Source: RUG572 sp964386385 (GTDB lineage Bacteria > Verrucomicrobiota > Kiritimatiellia > RFP12 > UBA1067). Taken from it: DNA of 64,000 nucleotides. The stretch is from the NCBI GenBank assembly GCA_964386385.1, contig CAYLRN010000004.1, positions 124,001 through 188,000 on the forward strand, written 5' to 3'. A program made the translations under genes and the position numbers. Shown piece by piece: positions 40,375 to 49,067 of this stretch (the first letter of the stretch is position 1; each line of letters starts with the position of its first letter). The notes under the pieces are model-generated. The model saw only the letters and a list, made by a program, of their open reading frames with translations, did no database searches and was not told the DNA's origin.

Positions 40375-42758
40375 AGGCGGACGGTTTCGGACGGGACGGA
40401 TACGGTCGCGGGGAATGCGACAGACCCGCCGGCGACAAGCTCGTCCGCCTGCGTCCGCGGCGAAAGCGGCCGCAGTTCGACCGTCGCCGTCCTGCCGGAC
40501 GAGTTCCAGACCGTGACGCAGTCGTCGCCGAACTGCTCCACGAAAACGCCCGGCCCCGCCGCGCGCAGAAGCGTTCCGACCGGACGCCAGCCGGCCTCGG
40601 AGACCATGCGCTGGAGCGGTCCGTACTTCTTGAAGAACGGCCTGTGGCGGTTGTAGAGCTCGGGCCGCGAAAAGTAGTGTCCGCCCGATGCGTTCGGCGA
40701 GAAGAAGCTGGACATCAGCCCGTAGGCCAGGCAGCGGTGGAAGTACTTCTCCACCATTTCGTCCGTCATGTTCTCGAACTTCACGTTCTGGAGGAAGCAG
40801 TAGGGCTTGCCGTACGACATGGCCATGCGGTAGAGCAGGTCGCGGTCGCTCTGCGGATTCCACGCTCCCTCGCCGTCGTGAATCCACTTCGTCTCCTGCC
40901 CGCCCATGTCCACGAACGGAATGAGCCACGGCCATGAGTACGGGGCGCCGTTCGCCTGAATCAGCCGGCCGCGCGCGTGCATTCTGTCGGCCACGGCGCG
41001 GACGTACTCGTATATGGACAGCGCGGTGGTGACGCCTGGACGTTTCGTCGCCGGAGACCAGCAGAGCGGCGTCCTGGAGTGGCGGAAGTTCTCGCGGCGG
41101 AAGTCGAGGCGCGGCGGGAGGTGGCATTCGGCGGAGTCGATGTACTCGCCGTCGACGCCGGCGGGCAGTTCCGTCGCGTGGCGGCGGTCGAACGCCGCGC
41201 CGGTCAGCTTCGTCTGGTAGTCGCCGCCGGGTATGCCCGGAAGCGCGTTCATGTTCCAGCAGGCGCCCCTGCACCACGGAGCGTCGCAGATTCGCCCGGT
41301 GATCTGCCCCTCCTCGTCGTGGTAGGCGGAGGCCTTCCACGCACGCGCGTACGCATGGCCGGACTCCGCAAGGCGGTCCGCCTGCGCCATTGCGTCCGCC
41401 ATCGTGACGGCGTTCGTCGCCTTCATCGACATCCACCAGCTGGTCGGCTCGGTGTAGTGGAACGTCAGGATTCCGTGCGCGTCGTCCCAGGCGGTCTCGC
41501 CGTCGCCCTCCTTGATGCGGAAACCGAAGTCCTCCCAGCCCTCGACCTTGCTGATGGGCGCGAAGGCCATCCAGATGCCGTGCTTCTTGATGCGGACCTT
41601 GTAGGCGTCCGGGAAAATCCGCGCGTAGCGGGCCAGCGCCCCGCGGAAGCCGTGTTCGCCCGGAGCCCGAAACGAGACGAACTTGAAGCGCGCCGTCGGC
41701 ATTTCCCGCGTGAAGCCGAGGTCGAACGCGATGAACAGGCGGCGGAGGCGTCCGTTGCCGACGACGCGGAAGATTGCGGGGGCGTCGGGGTCGAAGCCGA
41801 GGGCGCGGACCTCTCCGCCGGCTCGGACGGCGCCGAACGGCCAGCGGGAGAGTCCCTGTTCTCCGCAGCCGGGGTTCATCGTGTTGCGGCACTGCCCGCT
41901 GCCCATCGGAATCTCCGTGCGCGGATCGTCCAGCCAGACGAGGTCGCCCGCCGGCAGCGGCACGGAGTACGCAAGCGTGACGGCGCGGTCGGCGTCCGAC
42001 GTCGACGTCAGCGCGACGTCGAAGAACTCCACGTCGTCCTGCTCCCTGCGCGTCACGGACAGGCGCAGTCCCTTGGCCGTCGCCCCGTCCGGCACGGCAG
42101 TCCACCCATCGCCGTCCGCCGCGGCGTCGTGAAGGAGAAATGCCGGACGCTCGACGTTCCCGACGACCTGCACGGGCGTGGCGTCGAACATCGCGTAGTC
42201 GCCCTGCGGATACGTCCTGAGGCGAAGGTCGCGAAACCGCGCGCGGCCCGCATGGCGGCGGAACAGCAGATAGCAGGCGGCGCTTTTCACCGGCTTGTCG
42301 GGGTTTACCGTCACCACGCCCCTCTGCCAGCCGCGCTTCGCGCTGAGGCGGAAGGGATGCTTCTGTCCGTAGAGCTTCCCGCCGTCCGCGTATGTCACGT
42401 CGAGGTAGAGCGAGTAGTCGGAATCGGATCCGCCCGTCTCGACTTCGCAGAGGGACTCCACCGACATCGTGAACGGCTGCGCCACCGACTGGTCCATAAC
42501 CACCTGCCGCACGGCTCCGTTGGGACGCGTCGCGTCAGCGCCGTTGTCGAAAACCCATTCGCCATTCTCAAGCGCGCATTTCGGCGCGGCGCAGTCCAGC
42601 CCGCGAAGGCTTTCCAGGGGAACGGACGTCTCCGTCCCCGCCGCGGCGTCCACGCCGCGATAGACCTCTTCGGCATTCGCCCCGGCCGCGCAGCGCCATG
42701 CCGAAAGCGTCGCCAGCGCCATAAGCAACGTGCGTGAAACAACAGTCTTCATTCTCAT
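40353..42758 (-). CDS. Secreted glycosidase-like protein
   Basis: An 801-residue exported protein. Signal peptide about 1-29. Residues 30-180 look like a carbohydrate-binding beta-sandwich (FTMSVESLCEVETGGSDSDYSLYLDVTYADGGKLY), and the region from about 370 to 720 looks like a TIM-barrel hydrolase (HGIWMAFAPISKVEGWEDFGF, DAPWCRGACWNMNALPG, GVDGEYIDSAECHLPPR, YSWPWLIPFVDMGGQE), ending in a small beta domain. Asp/Glu in EYIDSAE are candidate catalytic acids. I cannot name the glycoside hydrolase family. It lacks the terminal arginine ending of the other exoproteins and has a different, operator-bearing promoter. Confidence 0.65.
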   Translation of the reverse strand: MRMKTVVSRTLLMALATLSAWRCAAGANAEEVYRGVDAAAGTETSVPLESLRGLDCAAPKCALENGEWVFDNGADATRPNGAVRQVVMDQSVAQPFTMSVESLCEVETGGSDSDYSLYLDVTYADGGKLYGQKHPFRLSAKRGWQRGVVTVNPDKPVKSAACYLLFRRHAGRARFRDLRLRTYPQGDYAMFDATPVQVVGNVERPAFLLHDAAADGDGWTAVPDGATAKGLRLSVTRREQDDVEFFDVALTSTSDADRAVTLAYSVPLPAGDLVWLDDPRTEIPMGSGQCRNTMNPGCGEQGLSRWPFGAVRAGGEVRALGFDPDAPAIFRVVGNGRLRRLFIAFDLGFTREMPTARFKFVSFRAPGEHGFRGALARYARIFPDAYKVRIKKHGIWMAFAPISKVEGWEDFGFRIKEGDGETAWDDAHGILTFHYTEPTSWWMSMKATNAVTMADAMAQADRLAESGHAYARAWKASAYHDEEGQITGRICDAPWCRGACWNMNALPGIPGGDYQTKLTGAAFDRRHATELPAGVDGEYIDSAECHLPPRLDFRRENFRHSRTPLCWSPATKRPGVTTALSIYEYVRAVADRMHARGRLIQANGAPYSWPWLIPFVDMGGQETKWIHDGEGAWNPQSDRDLLYRMAMSYGKPYCFLQNVKFENMTDEMVEKYFHRCLAYGLMSSFFSPNASGGHYFSRPELYNRHRPFFKKYGPLQRMVSEAGWRPVGTLLRAAGPGVFVEQFGDDCVTVWNSSGRTATVELRPLSPRTQADELVAGGSVAFPATVSVPSETVRLYRFAGK

Positions 42759-42781
42759 CTCGCTCTCCCGTTCCGCCCTTC

Positions 42782-42818
42782 CGAAACAGCGCCGTTTCGA
42801 AACAGACGTTTTAAAACG
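42782..42818 (-). promoter_or_regulatory. Palindromic operators before the glycosidase-like gene
   Basis: Two perfect palindromes lie just after the promoter: CGTTTTAAAACG (42807-42818) and GTTTCGAAAC (42794-42803), plus the direct repeat CGAAACAG at 42782-42789 and 42798-42805 (16-base spacing). Their place between -10 and start codon suits a LacI- or GntR-type repressor of sugar genes; no regulator gene is adjacent. Confidence 0.6.
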
Positions 42819-42833
42819 CTCGTTTTTGCGTTC

Positions 42834-42862
42834 ATGCTAGCATATTCCGCCCGGCATGGCAA
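42834..42862 (-). promoter_or_regulatory. Promoter of the glycosidase-like gene
   Basis: Minus strand: TTGCCA (42857-42862), 17-base spacer, TAGCAT (42834-42839). Start codon at 42758, leader near 70 bases with operators in it; GGGAG precedes the ATG. Confidence 0.55.
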
Positions 42863-42883
42863 GCCACGAGCGCCTGTCCGCGC

Positions 42884-42904
42884 GGCGGGGCGGGACGCCC
42901 CGCC
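42884..42904 (-). repeat. Variable-arm hairpin element
   Basis: Minus strand: TGGTAGGG, arms CGGGGCG and CGCCCCG around TCC, then CC. Lies 48 bases after the stop of exoprotein 3, in an otherwise empty 110-base gap. No T run follows, so it is not a classical terminator. Confidence 0.7.
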
Positions 42905-42952
42905 CTACCAAACAAAGGGGGGCGCATCCGAGCCTCGCGCCTGTCAAACGGA

Positions 42953-45900
42953 TCAGCGGAGGATGAGCAAAAAGCCGTCGGTCAGGCGCAGCCAGTAGGC
43001 GTCCGCCGCGGGCGCGAAGTGGGCGCGCGGACGATCGGGGACGTCCAGCGTCCACGTCGCGGAATCCTCGAGCGATCCGAACGCGAAAGCGGGCGCGTCC
43101 TGCGCGGGAGCGGGGTCGCACGAGAACGACAGATTGCCGGCAAGCGACAGGACGCCGGCGACGTCGAAGAGCCTGAAGGCGTCCACCGCCGCGGATGCGG
43201 CCTCGCGCCGGACGGACACGCCATCCGCCAGCGCAAGCGAGCCGAGCGCGGCAGTCGGCCCCGCCTGGACGAGCGCCGTGTCCGCCGCCATCGCCAGCGC
43301 AAGGGACGACGAATCGCGCAGCGCGCCCGCGCCCGCCAGGTACGCCGGCGGCTCGTCCGCCGCAGTCCCCTTCCCGAACCATTTCCTGCGCAGATAGGCG
43401 AGAATGGATGCGTCCTCCGCCCGCGACGGCAGATGGTCGAGGACGATGAACTCGCCCACGCGCCCATGCCACATCCGGCTGTAGTCGGCTGTCTCGTTCG
43501 CCATGCCGCCGTCACGCATCCGGCCGCCAAGAATCGTCCGGTTGACGAAGAAAGGCGAAAGTCTGACGGACAGCGCGTTGGTGGCGTAGAGCGCCAGTTC
43601 CGCCGGATCGTCATCCGCCGTCTCGTAGGCGAACGCCATGCCGTGCGGCAGCTGGTGGGAGACGTGCAGATACGCCTCGCCAGTCGTCCACGGGGTTGGC
43701 ACTACCCACACGTGCGAGCCCGAGTGCAGTTCCGCGCCCAGCGCCTCCATGCCGGAAGAATCGTTGCCGAACCAGTGGGCTATCGTGTCAACGCCCTGCG
43801 AAATGCGCTCCTCCACGTGGTAGTTCCCGCGCACGGCGGAATCTTCGCCGGTCAGGGACGTATGGTAGAAGGAGAACGGCCCCGCGTAGCGGCCCCTGGC
43901 GTTGAAGTTCTCGCCGTCGTCCCGCGTGTCCGTGCGCATGAAGACGCCGTAGACGTGGACGTTGCGCGACGCAGTGTTCGTCCAGGCGTCGAGCGCGAGG
44001 CCGCTGTGCCAGTCGAACTGCACGCAGGGGAGTCCGTTTATGCCGTCGTCCACGTACGCTGCGGTGGATGTCGTGCCGGGGGCCTTCGCGAAAAGCCCGC
44101 CGGCGGAGCCCTTGTTGGCGACCGTCGCCACCGTGCCGTCCGGATTGAGCGCGACGGTCTCCGCGTCTGCCGCGTCGAACCAGATCGCGGCGCCGGCCGC
44201 CGCCGTCGCGGACGCGATTTCCACTGCGCCTTCTTCGACCGCTACTGACGCGGCGTGCGCGGCGGAGCCGCCCAGGCGGAGCGTCCCCTTGCCCGTCTTC
44301 GTCCAGCGTCCCGTCACGGCGTCGTCCGCCACGGAGAAGCCGGGGGCGAGAAACGCCCTTGCGCCGGCGGGGACGGAGACGTCCACGCCCTGTCCGGCGG
44401 GGGGATCGAAGGCCGCCGCAGCGTCGTCCGCGACGCCGAACCACTTCGCCTTAAGGTAGGCGTTGACCGTCGCAATCTCCTCGTCGGAGAGGGCGCGCGT
44501 GAAGACAAGGATTTCGCCTATCTTGCCGGGGAAGGCGCGGGTGTCCATCGCCCTTCCGGTCTGGTAGGAGGCCGCGCCCAGCGAGAGGAAGTCGATGCCG
44601 AGCGCTTCGCTACCGTAGGACGAGACCGTCCGCGTCCGTGCGCCCATGTCGTCGGAGTAGGCCACGTGGTAGCCGTTCGCGCCGTCGCGCCGCGTGGCGA
44701 ACAGGACTGGACGTCCGACGCCGCCCCAGGCGCCGGTCAGGTCCCATTCGTCGTTGATTCCGTTCGCGCGGATCTGGAATCTCGTCGGATAGCTGGCGTT
44801 GTTGAAGCGGTAGTGGAAGCCCTTGCCCGTGTCCCAGAGGTCCGTTTTGTCGTTCGTGCCGAACGGGCCGGAGGCGAGGGGCATGCACCACTTGTTCTTC
44901 GACGTCGTCCACGAGTTGAAGAGAAGGACGTGGAAGACGGTGATCGTCGTCGTCTTGTTCGTGTACGCCTTCGTGCAGAGACCGAGCGGCCAGGACGTGC
45001 CGCCGTTGAAGTTGAGCGCGGGGAGGCCGTTGATGCCGCTGCGGACGTACGTGGGAAGGCCGGGGCGCTCGTCGTGTTCGGCTGGTTCGAACGCGCCGCC
45101 GGCCGTGCCGAGGTTGGGGACGATGGAGACGGCGTCGCCATCGGAGTAGCCGGCGAGCGCGGTCATGTCAAGCCAGACGTTGGCCGTCGCGGCGATTCCG
45201 CCGTCACGCGCCAGGACGGGCGACGCGATGGCCGCCCCGTCGTCCAGGACGACGCCGGCGCCGCGTCCGCAGGAGAGGACCGCCGTTTCGGGAAGGGTCA
45301 CGCCCCTGCCCAGTTCCAGGACGCCCGCCTCGACGCGGCACGTCCCATCCACGTCCAGCCCGCCCAGCAGGGCGAGCGTCCCCCCGCCGGTCTTCTGGAG
45401 TCCGGCGCCGGCCGGCACGGAGAGCGAGCCGGTGAACGCCAGCGTCGCGCCTTTTTCCACGGAGACGCGCCCGACGCCGCGGCCGTTTTCAAGAGAGATG
45501 GCCGCCACGTCGTTCGTGGCGTGTCCGGACTTAACCGACAGGCTGCCGAACACGCGCACGACCGCACCCGTCCGCCAGTCCTCGATTGCGCCGACCGACG
45601 GCGCGTACGGCATGACGCCTCCGCCGATTCCGCCGCCATGGGAATTTTCGGCCACGTAGTTGAACACGATGTTTGAAAGGCAGACCGTCCCTGGCTCCGT
45701 CAGCGTGAGGGACGAGGCGTTGCCGCCGTTGTTGCGGAAGTCAATCGTCAGGGGCAGCACGGCGTCGGGAGTGACGCCGAAGGCGGAGGGCGCGGCGCGC
45801 ATCCGGGAGTCGTTCAAGCGCAGCGTTCCGCCCACGACGTTCTCCGCCTTGAACGGACGGGTGAACGTCATCTGCCCGTAGTTGTCGAGCATCAGCGTGG

Positions 45901-46510
45901 CGTTCGTCATCACGACCTCGCCGGCGACCGTCACCGACTTGTCGGCGTACGCGCCAAGGCGGCCGGAGCCGGAGACGACGACGCGGTTCGTGAACATGGC
46001 GTTGTACGCACCGGAATACCCCTCGTCCACGCCGGTCGAACCGGTGTAGGTGAGGCGGGCGTTGCCGGAGAGCGTGACGTCGCCCGTGCCGAGCGCGTCG
46101 TATGAGGAAACGTAGAGCCAGCCGCCGTCCAGCCACGTGCCGCCCGTGTAGTCGCTGTAGTCGGAGACGAACGCCTGCCAGAGGGGGTTGCGGAGGACGA
46201 CGCGGACGCTGCCCGTTATGCGTCCGCTGAAGTTGCAGCGGGCCGAGCCGCTTTCCTTGATGAGGAGCGTGACCGTCTCGTCGCCGGAGTTCAGGATCGT
46301 GCCGGAGCCGGAAAGGCAGCCGTCGCAGAGGACGACGTCCTCGTCCAGCCTGTCGTCGTGCACACGCACAAGCCCCGTCGCCGAAAGGTCTTCGGCGGAC
46401 AGATCGACCACTCCCGTTATCTCCACCGCGCCGAACGCGCACGCCGCAAGCGCCGCCACGCAGGACGCCAGCGCCCGCCGCAGGCCCTTCGAATGTCTCC
46501 AGAATGCCAT
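42953..46510 (-). CDS. Large secreted LamG/beta-repeat protein (exoprotein 3)
   Basis: A 1,185-residue exported protein; start MAFWRHSKGLRRALASCVAALAACAFG with a signal peptide. Two repeats of a LamG-like unit end in the same phrase (SDEEIATVNAYLKAKWFGV near 705 and AEDASILAYLRRKWFGKG near 1065), a pattern common in PVC-group exoproteins. Autotransporter-type strands occur near 385 (GAGLQKTGGGTLALLGG). It ends WLRLTDGFLLILR, the shared hydrophobic-arginine ending. A TTG codon 33 bases upstream is in frame but has no ribosome site. Driven by A-tract promoter P3. Its ligand is unknown; LamG folds usually bind sugars or matrix proteins. Confidence 0.82.
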   Translation of the reverse strand: MAFWRHSKGLRRALASCVAALAACAFGAVEITGVVDLSAEDLSATGLVRVHDDRLDEDVVLCDGCLSGSGTILNSGDETVTLLIKESGSARCNFSGRITGSVRVVLRNPLWQAFVSDYSDYTGGTWLDGGWLYVSSYDALGTGDVTLSGNARLTYTGSTGVDEGYSGAYNAMFTNRVVVSGSGRLGAYADKSVTVAGEVVMTNATLMLDNYGQMTFTRPFKAENVVGGTLRLNDSRMRAAPSAFGVTPDAVLPLTIDFRNNGGNASSLTLTEPGTVCLSNIVFNYVAENSHGGGIGGGVMPYAPSVGAIEDWRTGAVVRVFGSLSVKSGHATNDVAAISLENGRGVGRVSVEKGATLAFTGSLSVPAGAGLQKTGGGTLALLGGLDVDGTCRVEAGVLELGRGVTLPETAVLSCGRGAGVVLDDGAAIASPVLARDGGIAATANVWLDMTALAGYSDGDAVSIVPNLGTAGGAFEPAEHDERPGLPTYVRSGINGLPALNFNGGTSWPLGLCTKAYTNKTTTITVFHVLLFNSWTTSKNKWCMPLASGPFGTNDKTDLWDTGKGFHYRFNNASYPTRFQIRANGINDEWDLTGAWGGVGRPVLFATRRDGANGYHVAYSDDMGARTRTVSSYGSEALGIDFLSLGAASYQTGRAMDTRAFPGKIGEILVFTRALSDEEIATVNAYLKAKWFGVADDAAAAFDPPAGQGVDVSVPAGARAFLAPGFSVADDAVTGRWTKTGKGTLRLGGSAAHAASVAVEEGAVEIASATAAAGAAIWFDAADAETVALNPDGTVATVANKGSAGGLFAKAPGTTSTAAYVDDGINGLPCVQFDWHSGLALDAWTNTASRNVHVYGVFMRTDTRDDGENFNARGRYAGPFSFYHTSLTGEDSAVRGNYHVEERISQGVDTIAHWFGNDSSGMEALGAELHSGSHVWVVPTPWTTGEAYLHVSHQLPHGMAFAYETADDDPAELALYATNALSVRLSPFFVNRTILGGRMRDGGMANETADYSRMWHGRVGEFIVLDHLPSRAEDASILAYLRRKWFGKGTAADEPPAYLAGAGALRDSSSLALAMAADTALVQAGPTAALGSLALADGVSVRREAASAAVDAFRLFDVAGVLSLAGNLSFSCDPAPAQDAPAFAFGSLEDSATWTLDVPDRPRAHFAPAADAYWLRLTDGFLLILR

Positions 46511-46579
46511 GTCCACTACGCCTTTCCCGATTGAATTCCGCAACAGATTGCAAAGTGAAAAAACACTTCGCCCAGCGAG

Positions 46580-46607
46580 TGGATAGTTTATTTTTTTTCT
46601 CCCGCAA
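46580..46607 (-). promoter_or_regulatory. A-tract promoter P3 (exoprotein 3)
   Basis: Minus strand: TTGCGG (46602-46607), 16-base spacer with eight A (46591-46598), TATCCA (46580-46585). Leader near 65 bases. Confidence 0.65.
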
Positions 46608-46650
46608 CGTCAACACAAAAGTCAGGGGCTTGCCGCATCGCCCTTCCCGG

Positions 46651-48990
46651 TCAGCGAACGAGAATGACCGTGCAGGTCGGACGCGAGACGAGCCATCCGT
46701 CCGCGTCGAGGCTGACGCGCTGTTCGCCATTGTAGAGGATCGCGTTCAGCTGCTCGTTGGAAAGCCCCGCGCCGCCGTCCGCGCGCGCGAAGCGGACGCA
46801 TCCCGGACGCAGACGCCGTTCCTCGCCGGTCACCGACAGCCCCGCGCCGGGCGTCCACGCGGAGGCGGACGAATCGGCGAATTCGACCATTCCGTCCGCC
46901 ACGCGCAGGGCGGAATCGGCCGTGACCGTCAGAGCGCCAAGCGCGTTCGTGAACGCCCCGGCGTCCAGGGCGCCGCCCGCCAGCACGACGTCCACGTCGT
47001 TCGTCTCGTTGGCGAAGACGCCGTTCGCGGCCAGTTCGAGTACGCCCGCTTCGACGCGGAACGGAGAATCGGTGTCGCCGCCGGCGCCCGCCAGGACGAG
47101 ACGCGCCGCGCCCTTCTTGACCCAGACTATGCCGTCGAAGCGCGGGACGTCCTTCAGCGGACCGAGGATGTGAAGGTCGGTCTCGACGTCGAAGACGTGT
47201 TCGTTCAAAAGCCCCGTGTCCTCATCGCGCCGCGCCGCCATCACGCCGTTCTCGATGACGTTCGGTCCGGTCCCCTCCGAGCGCGTGAAGCTTTCCACCT
47301 GCCACCAGCCCACGCGGATCGGCCAGCCCTTCGTGCGGGCGCCGTTGCGCAGCGTCATCCGCTCGACGTAGTTGCAGGAGCACCCTTCGCTCGACTGGTA
47401 CGTCGCGGTGAAAGTGCTGGCGTCCAGCGTCATCTCCGTCAGGTTGCCGACGTTCCAGGGGGATTTGACCGTGTAGGAAGAGCCGGCGAAGAGGGAGATG
47501 GTGTTGGAGAAGGTGTTTCCGAGCGCGATATCGCCGCTGCCCGCGTCAACGACGATGGACGCGCCGTTCGTCAGCACGAGGTCGTGTCCCGCCGGAAGCA
47601 CGTTGTGCCCGGTGACGGAAACGTCGACGCCGTCCATGACTATCCGCGTCCCGCATGGCAGCGAGTTCGTGTTGGCGCCGGCAAGGGCGATCGGCCAGGC
47701 GCCGGAGCGGTAGGAGAACACGACGTCGTGGATGCCGTAGCCGTCCTCGAACGCCGCGGTCGAGACGCCGTCGTACAGCTTCGCGCCGCTCTGGTCCTTG
47801 TTCAGCCAGTCGCCGTTCGAAAAGCACCGCCCCAGCGCCTTCATCCAGACGTCGCCGCCGTCCTGCCGGAACTGCAGCACGACCGTCTTCGTGTAGTCGG
47901 AATCGTTGTCGCTGTTCTTCTTCCGGTCGAAGTACTGGACGTAGACGACGTTAGTCCCAGGCGAGCGCTTGACGAAGCATCCGTATAGTGCGGGGTCGTC
48001 GCCGTCCTTGTTGTTGACCCATCCGCCGGACATTCTGGCGGAGACAAACGAAAGCGTGTCGATGCACGTGTCCTCGAGAATCCTGCGCTCCTCCGTCGTC
48101 ACGAAGTCCGAATGCGTCCACTGCGCCCGGTCCGCCCCCGAGCCCTCGAAGCGAAGTTCTTCCACAAAGCCCGTCATCTCGTTCGCGATCGTCACCGGAC
48201 GCTGCGGATGGATCGTCACGTTCCTCATCGCGATCTCCACCGGGCCGGCGGGGAAAGTGCCGGAGAGCACGACATCGTCCACGATGCGCAGGTTCGTGAT
48301 GCCGATCGCCTTTGCGGAATCGTCCAGGCTCGACGTGTACGGCGTCGCGTAGACGCCCTGGTGCGTCTTCTCAAGGTCCGTCCCATAGAACGCCGCGTCG
48401 GCGTACCGCGCCCAGACGACCTTGACCGTCACGTCGTCGCCGACCTGGTCGAACCGGAGCTTGAACGCCTTGACGTACTTTGGAGAGCCGTCCGCCTTCA
48501 CGTCGTCGTAGCAGTGGAACTGCGCCGTCACCGTATCGCCGTTCTTCTCGAAGAAGAACATCTCCGTCGGACACATCCGTCCGCCACCAATCATGCGTCC
48601 GCAGATCTCGCCCGTAATCACCATGCCGTCCTTTAGGCGCGCGTCCTTCCAGAGCGTGGCGGATTCGGCCTGCGGGAAGACGGTGGAGACCTCGGACGTC
48701 GCCACGCGCAGTCCGTCCGCGCCGGCGAGCGGGTTCAGCAGCGTTCCCGTCCCCGCCACGCGCGCGGGCGCGGCCAGCGTCAGCGTCTCGCCTGAAAGCG
48801 TCGCCGGCGCGTCGAAGCGGACAGCCGTAGCGTTCGTCGGCGCGTCAAGGCGATACGACTGCCCGCGATGTCCTTCCAAGAACAGGATCTCCGTCCCGTT
48901 CCACGCATCTACGGGCAGAGCCTCGCCACTCGCCGCGACAACGCCGGCAATCGCCATTGCGCCGACTCCAAGCATCTTCAATCCATCCAT
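46651..48990 (-). CDS. Large secreted beta-repeat protein (exoprotein 4)
   Basis: A 779-residue exported protein: MDGLKMLGVGAMAIAGVVAASGEA is a signal peptide. The rest is a string of short beta segments, with two similar modules (FFEKNGDTVTAQFHCYDDVKADGSPKYVKAFKLRFDQVGDDVTVKVVWAR near 140, and VQYFDRKKNSDNDSDYTKTVVLQFRQDGGDVWMKALGR near 350) that suggest an internal duplication. It ends VSRPTCTVILVR, the shared ending. A clear ribosome site (CAGGAGGCCTC) precedes the ATG. Function unknown. Confidence 0.8.
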   Translation of the reverse strand: MDGLKMLGVGAMAIAGVVAASGEALPVDAWNGTEILFLEGHRGQSYRLDAPTNATAVRFDAPATLSGETLTLAAPARVAGTGTLLNPLAGADGLRVATSEVSTVFPQAESATLWKDARLKDGMVITGEICGRMIGGGRMCPTEMFFFEKNGDTVTAQFHCYDDVKADGSPKYVKAFKLRFDQVGDDVTVKVVWARYADAAFYGTDLEKTHQGVYATPYTSSLDDSAKAIGITNLRIVDDVVLSGTFPAGPVEIAMRNVTIHPQRPVTIANEMTGFVEELRFEGSGADRAQWTHSDFVTTEERRILEDTCIDTLSFVSARMSGGWVNNKDGDDPALYGCFVKRSPGTNVVYVQYFDRKKNSDNDSDYTKTVVLQFRQDGGDVWMKALGRCFSNGDWLNKDQSGAKLYDGVSTAAFEDGYGIHDVVFSYRSGAWPIALAGANTNSLPCGTRIVMDGVDVSVTGHNVLPAGHDLVLTNGASIVVDAGSGDIALGNTFSNTISLFAGSSYTVKSPWNVGNLTEMTLDASTFTATYQSSEGCSCNYVERMTLRNGARTKGWPIRVGWWQVESFTRSEGTGPNVIENGVMAARRDEDTGLLNEHVFDVETDLHILGPLKDVPRFDGIVWVKKGAARLVLAGAGGDTDSPFRVEAGVLELAANGVFANETNDVDVVLAGGALDAGAFTNALGALTVTADSALRVADGMVEFADSSASAWTPGAGLSVTGEERRLRPGCVRFARADGGAGLSNEQLNAILYNGEQRVSLDADGWLVSRPTCTVILVR

Positions 48991-49031
48991 GAGGCCTCCT
49001 GTGGAAATTGCACTTTCATTTAAACAACTGC

Positions 49032-49059
49032 ATTATATCTGTTTTTTTTTTCTCGTCAA
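49032..49059 (-). promoter_or_regulatory. A-tract promoter P4 (exoprotein 4)
   Basis: Minus strand: TTGACG (49054-49059), 16-base spacer with ten A (49042-49051), perfect TATAAT (49032-49037). The best match of the five. Leader about 35 bases. Confidence 0.8.
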
Positions 49060-49067
49060 GCGCGCGT

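Noticed and set aside
39799..42105. 768-codon minus-strand frame overlapping the glycosidase-like gene
   Set aside because: Arginine-rich alternate frame of the glycosidase-like gene; the competing frame has a signal peptide, ribosome site and sensible composition.
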